Shown: positions 53,833-61,576 of the stretch, piece after piece
Numbering within the stretch: position 1 is the stretch's first letter
Layout of the letters: the number at the start of each line of letters is the position of its first letter
Assembly (NCBI GenBank): GCA_001725355.1
Contig: MEGD01000002.1
Location: forward strand, 89,229-153,228
Reading direction: 5' to 3'
Source: Novosphingobium sp. SCN 66-18
GTDB taxonomy: Bacteria > Pseudomonadota > Alphaproteobacteria > Sphingomonadales > Sphingomonadaceae
Length of the DNA: 64,000 nucleotides
Program-made: the position numbers and the translations under genes
The notes under the pieces: generated by a model
The model's input: the letters and a program-made list of their open reading frames with translations, nothing else
Told to the model about the DNA's origin: nothing
Databases searched by the model: none

Positions 53833-55007
53833 TCGTAAGAGGCGTGCCCCAGCGATGGCATCGGCCCCTCCGGCTCCACCGTGTCGATGCCCGGCTCGAA
53901 CAGCGGTTCCCCGAACAGGAAGCCCACCACGTTCGGGTGCCCCAGATGCTCCAGCAGCGCCGAAATGGTCAGCAGGATGGGGACCGACAGCAACGCGCCC
54001 AGCACGCCCCAGATCCACGTGAAATAGCTGATCGCCAGCAGGATCGAGACGGGATTGACGGTGAAGCGCGCGCCCAGGATCGAGGGCGTGACCAGATTTG
54101 ATTCGATCGCGTGCAGGCCCAGGTAAAGCAGCATCGGCAGCAGCCCCAGCGCCACGGTGGAGGCGGTGCCCAGACCCACCAGCGCCAGCAGCGCCATCAT
54201 CGTCAGCGGTCCGATATAGGGCAGGAAATTGAGGACGAAGGCCAGGCCGCCCCACATGATCGGCGCGGCAAGGCCATAGCCCCAGGCGCCCCCCGCCACG
54301 ATCAACCCCACCCCCAGGTTGATCTGCGCGACCGTGAGCATGTACGAGGCCACGCGGTCCTGCACGTCGCGCATGACCTTGGCCATCCGCACCGACGCGC
54401 CGAAGCTGTGCCGGTCAAGCAGCAGGCGCCGCTTCATGCGGATGCGCGCCTCGATCATGAAAAAGGCCATCAGCAGCGTCAGCAGCGTTTCCAGCACCAC
54501 GCTGGGCGTGGCGAAGGCGACCTGTTCGATCACCGATGGCCCGGCCAGCACGACCTCGCGCGCGGGATGGCCGGCGATACGCCCCAGTTGCCGGTTGATA
54601 TCGCCCAGCCACGCGAAGTTGTCGCGCAGTTCCGCCGACCGCTGGCTGATCTGCCGCACCAGCTGCGGTACCTGATCGACCATGACGAAGGCCGGTTGCA
54701 GGATCAGCGTCAGCGCGGCGACGATTACCGCGATCATGGTGACGATCGCCACAAACGAGGCGAGCATGTTGGGCAGGCCCAGCCGGACGAGGCGGTCCGC
54801 CAGCGGCGATAGCACGATGGTGAAGATCATCGCCGTTACCGGTGGCAGGAATACCACCGATCCGATCGACAGTACGAAGGGCAGCGCCAGGAACAGCCCG
54901 GCGCCCAGCAGCAGCAGGATCGCCGATTGCAGGCGCGCCTGTGGATCGGTCGCCGCGTCGGCGCCTGCTGCGGGAACGGTGGCGGGTCGGTCTTCAGGCT
55001 GCGGCAC
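53811..55007 (-). CDS. AI-2E family transporter/permease
   Basis: A 398-residue membrane protein of the AI-2E (PerM/YdiK-like) family with about eight helices. The central LPYIGPLTMMALLALVGLG and the NLVTPSILGARFTVNPVSILLAISYFTWIWGVLGALLSVPI are typical. Only some members export autoinducer-2; most have unknown roles, such as ion or metabolite export. GTG at 55007 is the start. The upstream 137-base gap towards the sigma factor gene carries no gene. Confidence 0.87.
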   Translation of the reverse strand: MPQPEDRPATVPAAGADAATDPQARLQSAILLLLGAGLFLALPFVLSIGSVVFLPPVTAMIFTIVLSPLADRLVRLGLPNMLASFVAIVTMIAVIVAALTLILQPAFVMVDQVPQLVRQISQRSAELRDNFAWLGDINRQLGRIAGHPAREVVLAGPSVIEQVAFATPSVVLETLLTLLMAFFMIEARIRMKRRLLLDRHSFGASVRMAKVMRDVQDRVASYMLTVAQINLGVGLIVAGGAWGYGLAAPIMWGGLAFVLNFLPYIGPLTMMALLALVGLGTASTVALGLLPMLLYLGLHAIESNLVTPSILGARFTVNPVSILLAISYFTWIWGVLGALLSVPILLTISALLEHLGHPNVVGFLFGEPLFEPGIDTVEPEGPMPSLGHASYETEQGQP

Positions 55008-55144
55008 GGCACGCGCTTTCGGATAGGATCGCTTTCACCCTAAGCAAGGGTGCCGCACCGGTTCAAGCCCCGCGATGGTCAACCCTGGGGTCGATCCCGC
55101 CTCTATCCTGCCCGCACGCCGCTGCCGCGCGGGCGCGGCCACGC

Positions 55145-55798
55145 TTACGCGCCGGACTGCACCGATGCGTCCAGCTCCGCCATGATCGCATCATGGGCCA
55201 CGTCGTTTCCGCTGCGGCGCGGCAACTGGCCGCTTTCGATCATCTGCGCCAGCGCGGCGCGGGCGCGGCCGACGCGGCTCTTGATGGTCCCCACCGCGCA
55301 CTGGCAGATCTGCGCCGCTTCTTCGTAGCTGAAGCCGCCTGCGCCCACCAGCAGCAGCGCCTCGCGCCGTTCCGGGGGCAGCGTCAGCAGCGCCCGGTGC
55401 ATGTCCGAAAGGTGGAGCGGCGCTTCCTGCCCGGCGGGGGCGACGAGGATACGCTCGGCCACGACTTCGTCGTAATCGGCGCGAAAGCGGTTGCGGCGCA
55501 TATCGGTGAGATAGGCGTTGCGCAGGATCACGAAGGTCCAGGCGCGCATGCTGGTGCCCGGCTCGAACCGGTCCTGCGCGGCCCACGCCTTGAGCAGCGT
55601 TTCCTGCACGAGATCGTCGGCAAGGTCGGGCCGTCCGCACAATCCCCGCGCGAAAGCGCGAAGGTGGGGGATCACCGCGGTCAGTTCGCGCTTGAACGAT
55701 GCGGCGTTGGAAGAGGCCGCGTCCTTTCGGGGTGCGTCGTTTCCGTTCGTCACGCGTTCAGGCCGGCCGCTCTCCGGGATCCGGGCGGGCTCAGCCAT
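55145..55798 (-). CDS. ecfG: General stress ECF sigma factor EcfG
   Basis: A 217-residue ECF sigma factor of the EcfG (ECF15) type, which drives general stress genes in alphaproteobacteria. Region 2 runs about 37-108 (ADDLVQETLLKAWAAQDRFEPGTSMRAWTFVILRNAYLTDMRRNRF) and region 4 about 130-190 (LPPERREALLLVGAGGFSYEEAAQICQCAVGTIKSRVGRARAALAQ). It has a C-terminal extension. Its start overlaps the nepR stop by eight bases, so it is coupled to its anti-sigma factor. Regulation: held by NepR, released by phosphorylated PhyR (family knowledge). Confidence 0.95.
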   Translation of the reverse strand: MAEPARIPESGRPERVTNGNDAPRKDAASSNAASFKRELTAVIPHLRAFARGLCGRPDLADDLVQETLLKAWAAQDRFEPGTSMRAWTFVILRNAYLTDMRRNRFRADYDEVVAERILVAPAGQEAPLHLSDMHRALLTLPPERREALLLVGAGGFSYEEAAQICQCAVGTIKSRVGRARAALAQMIESGQLPRRSGNDVAHDAIMAELDASVQSGA

Positions 55799-55949
55799 GC
55801 TGGTCGTCGTCGAGCTGGTCGAGCAGGCGTGCGAAGCTGTCGGGCAACGGTTCCTCCACGACGGAATCGTAAAGACGCTTCAGCCCTTCGGCCCATTCGG
55901 GCTTCGTGGACTTCGCACCGGGCCGATGAGGCGCATCGAGGGACTTCAT
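55791..55949 (-). CDS. nepR: Anti-sigma factor NepR
   Basis: A 52-residue anti-sigma factor. The core WAEGLKRLYDSVVEEPLPDSF and ARLLDQLDDD is the NepR signature that pairs with EcfG and with phosphorylated PhyR. It is short enough to be missed by length filters. Start ATG at 55949, with AAAGAGAAA before it; its TGA ends inside the sigma gene (eight-base overlap). It is the first gene of the nepR-ecfG operon, transcribed from the EcfG promoter at 56092-56116. Confidence 0.95.
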   Translation of the reverse strand: MKSLDAPHRPGAKSTKPEWAEGLKRLYDSVVEEPLPDSFARLLDQLDDDQHG

Positions 55950-56089
55950 GGGTTTCTCTTTCGGCATTCGTTCTTGCGAGCCTCCCCCCCTTTGAGGATC
56001 ATGGCAAAAAGGATCCGCAACGCGGCGATGTGAGCATTAGCCCGCCACGAAGCCGGCAAGCCAGCGATCATGACGGAACGTTTGATTGT

Positions 56090-56116
56090 GGAACGAAACC
56101 GGCGGCGGGAAGTTCC
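56090..56116. promoter_or_regulatory. Bidirectional EcfG promoter (nepR and kinase)
   Basis: Minus strand: -35 GGAAC (56116-56112), 16-base spacer, -10 CGTT (56095-56092), towards nepR. Plus strand: GGAAC (56090-56094), 16-base spacer, AGTT (56111-56114), towards the kinase. The two sets overlap almost completely. EcfG promoters are known as GGAAC-N16/17-CGTT; the minus-strand version matches fully, the plus-strand version has one mismatch in the least conserved position. Confidence 0.75.
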
Positions 56117-56240
56117 CCCGAAATTGCCGGGAATGCCCGATCGGGCAAGACATGGGCCCGCGCGGCGGCCATAAACGTTTGGCATGGTAGTCTGGCACGA
56201 TCATTGACGGTGATCAGCCGCAAGCAAGGATAAAACGCGG

Positions 56241-57911
56241 GTGGAGACACGCCTGTCGCGCAGGACCATGAAGTCACGCTGGTATGCCCGGTTTCCCCGG
56301 GCCGTGCCGGTGGGGATTTTCGTGCTGACGATGGCGATCACCGGCGTCAGCGTCTATGCGATCGAGCGCGCCGAACGGCAGCGCGAAACCGCGCAACTCG
56401 GCCAGATCGCGCAGTCCGTGGCGTCCGGCCTCGAACGGCGCGCCAACGCCAGTTCCGCCTATCTGCGGTCGGGCGCCGCGCTGTTCGCGACGCAGCGCGT
56501 GGTTGAAGCGCCGCTGTTCCAGACGTTCATTGGTCAGTTGCATCTCAACGGCACGTATGCCGGTTCCGACGGCATCGGCTGGGCCATGAAAGTGAACCGG
56601 CAGGATATCTCCACGGTGGAGGATGTCATCCGCCGCAACGGTGATCCCGCCTTTGCCATCCGCCCCCGTCCGGCGGCAAGCGCACGCTTCGTGGTGCCGA
56701 TCATGTATCTCCAGCCGGACAGCGAGCGGAACCGCCGTGCGATCGGCTTCGACATGCATTCCGAGCCCGTCCGTCGCAGCGCGATGCAGACCGCGGAACG
56801 CCTGGGGCGCCCCACCGCGACGGGCAAGGTCGTGCTGCAACAGGAAGGTCCCGGCGGCGGTTCTCCCGGATTTCTCATCTACATGCCGGTCTATGGCCTG
56901 GGCGGAACGCGGGCCGAACAGAACTTGCGCGGGTTCGTCTATAGTCCGTTCAACGCCCGCCAGTTCCTGGAAGCCTCGATCGACACGGTCAGCATGCAAC
57001 CGGCGGGCATTCGCCTCTACGATCAGGTTGTCGCCCCGGCCAACCTGCTCGCGGAAGTGCCGCTGGCCAGCCGTTCGGGCCTTGTCGCCAGCCGCGCGAT
57101 CGATCTCGCCGGCCGGCGCTGGGTGCTGGAAGTGGAAGCGCCGGCTTCGGCCATGCTCAGCGGCATGTCGGTAATGACCTTGCTGTTCGGATTGCTGGTG
57201 GCCACCCTGCTGCTTGTCCTCGCGCGCGTGCTGACGCATCAGGCTTCCGAAGACCGCGAGGCGCTCGCCTGGTTCGAGCAGCAGGCCTCGATCCGCAACT
57301 CGCTGACGCGCGAACTGAACCACCGGGTCAAGAACACGCTGGCCAACGTGCTGTCGATCATCGCGCTGACACGCCGGCGCGCGACCAGCCTCGACAGCTT
57401 CGCGGACAGCCTTGAGGGACGCATTCGCGCGCTGTCCGCCACGCACGACCTGCTCACCCAGTCCGAATGGGGCGCAACGCCGATCCGCGCGATCGTGAAG
57501 GCCGAAATGGCGCCTTACGCGCAGGATGTGGAACGCCACCTCATTCTGGACGGGCCGGACGTGGATCTTGCCCCGAACGATGCGCTTTCGCTCGGCCTTG
57601 CCGTTCACGAACTGGCGACCAATGCCGCCAAGTATGGCGCGCTAAGTGTGGAGGATGGACAGGTGTCGGTGCGCTGGGCGATGGCCGCGGACAATCTGGC
57701 CCGGATCGAATGGCAGGAGCGCGGCGGCCCGGCGGTTTCGATGTCCGGGCGCCGCGAACGCGGCTTCGGCACCGATCTGATCGAGAAGATCGTCGCGCAC
57801 GAACTGCGCAATCCGGTCGATCTGCGCTTCGATCCGGAGGGGGTGTCCTGCACGCTGACCGTGCCGGTGCGCCGTCGCGGCGATTTCGCGATCCGCGAGA
57901 GCAAGGCCTAG
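56241..57911 (+). CDS. CHASE-domain HWE sensor kinase of the stress locus
   Basis: A 556-residue membrane histidine kinase. Domains: helix 1 (about 22-40), periplasmic CHASE sensor (about 85-245; FIGQLHLNGTYAGSDGIGWAMKV), helix 2 (about 307-330), HWE/HisKA_2 dimerisation domain with the phosphoacceptor H361 (ELNHRVKN), and ATPase domain with HELATNAAKYGAL and GFGTDLIEKIVA. It is the likely kinase for PhyR (PhyK/PakF type), judged by position between nepR-ecfG and phyR and the HWE class. The GTG at 56241 has AAGGA upstream; an ATG at 56268 is an alternative. A plus-strand EcfG-like promoter lies about 120 bases upstream. Confidence 0.88.
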   Translation: METRLSRRTMKSRWYARFPRAVPVGIFVLTMAITGVSVYAIERAERQRETAQLGQIAQSVASGLERRANASSAYLRSGAALFATQRVVEAPLFQTFIGQLHLNGTYAGSDGIGWAMKVNRQDISTVEDVIRRNGDPAFAIRPRPAASARFVVPIMYLQPDSERNRRAIGFDMHSEPVRRSAMQTAERLGRPTATGKVVLQQEGPGGGSPGFLIYMPVYGLGGTRAEQNLRGFVYSPFNARQFLEASIDTVSMQPAGIRLYDQVVAPANLLAEVPLASRSGLVASRAIDLAGRRWVLEVEAPASAMLSGMSVMTLLFGLLVATLLLVLARVLTHQASEDREALAWFEQQASIRNSLTRELNHRVKNTLANVLSIIALTRRRATSLDSFADSLEGRIRALSATHDLLTQSEWGATPIRAIVKAEMAPYAQDVERHLILDGPDVDLAPNDALSLGLAVHELATNAAKYGALSVEDGQVSVRWAMAADNLARIEWQERGGPAVSMSGRRERGFGTDLIEKIVAHELRNPVDLRFDPEGVSCTLTVPVRRRGDFAIRESKA

Positions 57912-57991
57912 GACCAGGACCCATTGCAGACACAGCTACAAGGCAGGCCCGCCTCCTTGCGGAAACGGGCCTCCATCGCTCTCGCGCGGCC

Positions 57992-58792
57992 TCAGGCCAG
58001 CGGTTGGCTTGATCCGAAGAACAGCGCCTGGCTGATCGCCGCACGGACCGTCGCTTCCTGGAACGGCTTGGTCACCAGGTAGGTCGGCTCGGGCCGGTCC
58101 CCGGTCAGCAGGCGTTCCGGATAGGCGGTAATGAAGATCACCGGCACGTCGGCGATGGCGAGGATGTCGTCCACCGCGTCCAGCCCCGAACTGCCGTCGG
58201 CCAGCTGGATATCGGCCAGGACCAGGCCCGGCGTGTGGTCCGCAACGATCGCGCGCGCCTGCGTGCGCGTGGCCGCCATGCCGCAGACGTCGTGCCCCAG
58301 CGACCGCACCAGATCCTCGAGCTGCATGGAGATCAGCGGCTCATCCTCGATGATCAGGACCGACGTCGCCGATTCCAGATCGATCTCTGCCACCGCTTCG
58401 CGCACGAAGTCCTCGATCGCGGCTTCGTCGACACCCATGATCATGGCGGCTTCCGGCGTGGAGAAATCCTCCAGCGTGGTCAGGAGCAGCGCCTGGCGGT
58501 TCAAAGGCGTGATCGCGGCAAGGCGTTCCTGCACGGCCGCTTCATGCAACCCCGCCACACCGCCGCCCGCACGTTCGCCGATGTCCACGAAGCCGCTTGA
58601 CCACACGCGGTGAAACGCATGGTAAAGTTGCGGCCGGCCTTCGCCGATCAGCGCGCGCAGTTCGCCATCGGCCAGCGCCGCTTCCAGCGTGGCGCGCACG
58701 AAGGCGTCGCCGGTGGACTGGCTGCCCGTCAGCGCGCGCGCGTACCGGCGCAAATAGGGAAGATTGGTGGCGACCTTGGCACCCAATGACAT
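57992..58792 (-). CDS. phyR: General stress response regulator PhyR
   Basis: PhyR carries an EcfG-like N-terminal domain (about 1-130) fused to a receiver domain (about 143-262), an inverted order compared with most regulators. Phosphorylation at Asp194 (LADIQLADG) opens it, so that the sigma-like part captures NepR and frees EcfG. The FITAYPERLL signature and Lys242 (VTKPF) mark the FAT GUY receiver subclass. The 266-residue protein starts at ATG 58792. The kinase gene converges on it from the other side. A perfect EcfG promoter lies upstream. Confidence 0.96.
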   Translation of the reverse strand: MSLGAKVATNLPYLRRYARALTGSQSTGDAFVRATLEAALADGELRALIGEGRPQLYHAFHRVWSSGFVDIGERAGGGVAGLHEAAVQERLAAITPLNRQALLLTTLEDFSTPEAAMIMGVDEAAIEDFVREAVAEIDLESATSVLIIEDEPLISMQLEDLVRSLGHDVCGMAATRTQARAIVADHTPGLVLADIQLADGSSGLDAVDDILAIADVPVIFITAYPERLLTGDRPEPTYLVTKPFQEATVRAAISQALFFGSSQPLA

Positions 58793-58828
58793 GCAAATCC
58801 TTTCCCGATCGATCGGATATCGCCCCTA

Positions 58829-58854
58829 AACGCGCGTGCCTCGCATCTGGTTCC
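58829..58854 (-). promoter_or_regulatory. EcfG promoter of phyR
   Basis: On the minus strand GGAAC (58854-58850), a 17-base spacer and CGTT (58832-58829), about 40 bases before the phyR start codon. It exactly matches the known GGAAC-N16/17-CGTT pattern and implies that phyR is under control of its own pathway. Confidence 0.8.
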
Positions 58855-58949
58855 CGCCGGCATCGAACATGGTTTCCCGGCGCGGACTATTATGGATCAA
58901 AACAGTCGGAAATATTTTTCCATGGCCGGGAACCGGCCGCCCGGTCGCG

Positions 58950-59047
58950 CATTTAGCATTTGTCACTGCCGAGACCCCCCTCCCGTCCAAGCGGCCGTGA
59001 CACGATCCCTGAAGGCTCTCGCCGGTACTCCCGGCGAGAGCCTTTTT
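58950..59047 (+). ncRNA. Candidate small RNA with C-rich stretch beside phyR
   Basis: A short plus-strand transcript is suggested by a strong terminator (59014-59047) with no plus-strand gene for over 1.1 kb upstream (the kinase ends at 57911 and phyR is on the other strand). The region before it contains GAGACCCCCCTCCCGTCC, complementary to Shine-Dalgarno sequences, in a stretch with no start codon-led frame of note. The 5' end is a guess; GGAAC at 58929-58933 is followed by CATT, not CGTT, after 16 bases. The full gene-free stretch 58793-59135 otherwise holds only the phyR promoter. No promoter can be proven from sequence. Confidence 0.4.
59014..59047 (+). terminator. Strong intrinsic terminator
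   Basis: GGCTCTCGCCGG and CCGGCGAGAGCC form a perfect 12-bp stem around TACTC, followed by TTTTT. The T-run is on the plus strand only. Confidence 0.9.
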
Positions 59048-59135
59048 CCTTGATGACCATTGTCAGAGCCGGTCCCGGACCGCAAAAAAACGGGGTCGGA
59101 AAGCATCCGGCCGGATAACGGGAGGCGGGCGGCGC

Positions 59136-60293
59136 CTACAGCGCCTTCTGGTAGATCTCGTATTCCTTGTTCACATGGCTGTCGATCGCATCGGCAATGG
59201 CGATCATTCCCTGGTTGTCGTCCAGGATCCAGCCGATCTCGCCGCGGCTCGCGCCATAGTGGGCCACCGAATTGCGCCGGATGTACTCGATCATCATGAA
59301 GGCGAGCTGGCTGGCGAGGCGCGAGGCCTGCAGCCGCTTGCGTACGCCCATCAGTGGCACGCGCATCGTGCGCACCTTCGGTTTGCGCAGCCACAGCAGC
59401 AGCTTGATCCAGTTGAACGGGAACAGCTTGCCCTGCATCGGCCGGAGCACTTCGTTGAGATCGGGCAGCGTCATCATGAACGCCACCGGCTCGCCCTCGT
59501 ACTCGGCCACCATGATAAGGTCCTCGCGCACGATCGGCTTGAACTTCTTGCCGGCGTAGGCAATCTCGCGATCGGTGAAGGGCACGAACCCCCAGTTGTC
59601 GGACCAGGCATCGTTGAGGATGTCGAGAATGAGCGCCGCCTCGGTGTCGAACTTGCTCTTGTCGACGTTGCGGATGCGAATCTTCGGGTTCTTCTCGCCC
59701 GATTGTACGATCCGCTGGATCAGCGGCGGAAACGGCTTCGAGATGTCCAGCTCATAGGTCTTGAGCGTCTTGGCGGGGGTGTAGCCCTGCGCCTCGATAT
59801 AGGTCTGGTAGCGCTTGGGCTGGTGCCCCATCATCACCGTGGGCGGATGATCGTGCCCGCGCGTGAGCTGGCCCGGCTCCTCCCACACCGACATCGACAG
59901 CGGCGCCAGCACGCGCGTCATGCCCTTGCCGCGCAGCCAGTCTTCCGCGGTGGCGATCAGCGCGCGGGCGACGTCGCCGTCCTCCGCCTCGAGCAGCCCC
60001 CAGTTGCCCACGCCCGGCCCCATGCCCTGCTGCGGGTCCATCGCCAGCGCAAGGTGATCGAGGTGCGCCGAGATGCGGCCGACCACGCGGTCCTCGCGCC
60101 GCGCCAGGAAGAACTGGACATCGGCATGGCCGAAGAACGGATTCTTCGCCGGATCGACCAGTTCCAGCGCTTCCATCCGCAGCGGTGGCACCCAGTTCGG
60201 GTCGTCCGCGTTGATGCGATAGGCAAGGTCCACGAAAGCCTCGCGCTCCGCCTTGCCGGAAACGGGAGTGATGACTACTTCGCCGTGAGCCAC
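59136..60293 (-). CDS. GNAT-like protein of unknown function
   Basis: A 385-residue cytosolic protein common in sphingomonads and relatives, with a GNAT-like fold (often annotated as an N-acetyltransferase). Segments such as VDLAYRINADDPNWVPPLR, WGLLEAEDGDVARALIATAEDWLRGKG, MVAEYEGEPVAFMMTLPDLNEVL and GWILDDNQGMIAIADAIDSHVNKEYEIYQKAL recur in the family. Catalysis has not been established for the group. Start is uncertain: GTG at 60293 is used, since the frame before it lacks family features; an ATG at 60389 would add 32 residues. It diverges from the desaturase gene. Confidence 0.75.
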   Translation of the reverse strand: MAHGEVVITPVSGKAEREAFVDLAYRINADDPNWVPPLRMEALELVDPAKNPFFGHADVQFFLARREDRVVGRISAHLDHLALAMDPQQGMGPGVGNWGLLEAEDGDVARALIATAEDWLRGKGMTRVLAPLSMSVWEEPGQLTRGHDHPPTVMMGHQPKRYQTYIEAQGYTPAKTLKTYELDISKPFPPLIQRIVQSGEKNPKIRIRNVDKSKFDTEAALILDILNDAWSDNWGFVPFTDREIAYAGKKFKPIVREDLIMVAEYEGEPVAFMMTLPDLNEVLRPMQGKLFPFNWIKLLLWLRKPKVRTMRVPLMGVRKRLQASRLASQLAFMMIEYIRRNSVAHYGASRGEIGWILDDNQGMIAIADAIDSHVNKEYEIYQKAL

Positions 60294-60440
60294 GATCTTG
60301 CCTTTGTTTGGGATTAGAGGGTCTTCACCGGCGACCTGCGGTTGGTCCCGGCGACTTGTCAAGCCGGACGGAGCGTGAGAGCCCGGCATCGAATCAGGAA
60401 CCGGTTCCCAGGCCGGCCAGGGTCACTGTGGAATAAAGAC

Positions 60441-61532
60441 ATGATTGCTTCCGACATTCTCGAAACCCCGGCAACCACGCCGTCCGGCGTCGCCAGCGGC
60501 CGGAGCCTGGCCGGCATGCCCGACGACAAGGACATGCTGCGCGCCGCCGTGGACCTCACGCGTGATATCGCGACGGCGCGGCCCGGAATCTACTGGCCCG
60601 ATATGCTGGCTTCGGCCGCGCTGGGCTATGCCGCGCTGGCGGGCGCGATCCTGCTGGCCAACCCCTGGGCCGCGCTGGCCTGCGGCGTGCTCGCCGCGCT
60701 GGCGCTCTACCGCGCGCTGCTGTTCATCCACGAGCTGACGCACATCCACAAGAACGCGCTGCCCGGCTTCCGGCTGGTGTGGAATCTGCTGGTCGGCATC
60801 CCGATGCTGACGCCGTCCTTCATGTACGAAGGCGTCCACACCCTGCATCACGCGCGCACGCGCTATGGCACGGGGGAAGATCCGGAATACCTGCCGCTGG
60901 CGCTGATGAAGCCGTGGTCTTTGCCGGTGTTCCTGATTTCGGCGATCCTGCTGCCGCTGGCGCTGCTGATCCGTTCGGGCGTTCTCGTGCCGCTGGGCGT
61001 GGTGATCCCGCCGCTGCGCACGCTGGTGTGGGAACGCGCCTCGGCACTGGCGATCAACCCCGCGTTCCGCCGCCGCGCGCCCGAAGGCGATTTCGCGCGG
61101 ATGGTGTTCTGGCAGGAACTGGGCGCGTCCGCCTGGGCCATCTTCCTGCTCGGCTGGTCGGCCACGCACGGCTGGCGGCCGCTGGCGATCGGCCTGGCGG
61201 TGATTTCCGCCACGGCGGTGCTCAACCAGATCCGCACGCTCGTTGCCCATCTGTGGGAGAACGAGGGCGATGCCATGACCGTGACGGGGCAGTATCTCGA
61301 TTCGGTCAACGTGCCGCCGCCGGCGCTGCTCGCGCCGCTGTGGGCGCCGGTGGGCCTGCGCTACCACGCGCTGCACCACCTGCTGCCGAGCATGCCCTAT
61401 CATTCCCTGGGCGAAGCGCACCGGCGGCTGCGCGCGCAGCTGGGTGGCGAATCGACCTACGAGCAAGCCAACTATCCGGGGCTGCTGCCGCTGGTCGGCC
61501 GGCTGGCGCGCAGCACGATGGGCGCACGCTGA
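60441..61532 (+). CDS. Membrane fatty acid desaturase family protein
   Basis: A 363-residue integral membrane desaturase. The diiron site is shown by the histidine boxes HELTHIH (97-103), HTLHH (133-137) and HALHH (309-313), spaced by about four helices as in membrane desaturases and hydroxylases. Substrate could be a phospholipid acyl chain or a carotenoid; it is not evident. The ATG at 60441 gives an N-terminus of normal length with no convincing ribosome site. Convergent with lptG. Confidence 0.9.
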   Translation: MIASDILETPATTPSGVASGRSLAGMPDDKDMLRAAVDLTRDIATARPGIYWPDMLASAALGYAALAGAILLANPWAALACGVLAALALYRALLFIHELTHIHKNALPGFRLVWNLLVGIPMLTPSFMYEGVHTLHHARTRYGTGEDPEYLPLALMKPWSLPVFLISAILLPLALLIRSGVLVPLGVVIPPLRTLVWERASALAINPAFRRRAPEGDFARMVFWQELGASAWAIFLLGWSATHGWRPLAIGLAVISATAVLNQIRTLVAHLWENEGDAMTVTGQYLDSVNVPPPALLAPLWAPVGLRYHALHHLLPSMPYHSLGEAHRRLRAQLGGESTYEQANYPGLLPLVGRLARSTMGAR

Positions 61533-61576
61533 TACGTCGGGAAGGGCGCGAACCGTTCGCGCCCCATTCCCCGGCG

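Noticed and set aside
58929-58953. EcfG promoter for the candidate small RNA
   Set aside because: GGAAC is present, but the -10 position reads CATT at 16 and ATTT at 17 bases, so it does not fit the consensus. Kept only as a remark.
60397-60408. GGAACCGGTTCC as a pair of EcfG -35 boxes
   Set aside because: Neither strand has CGTT at a 16 or 17 base distance.
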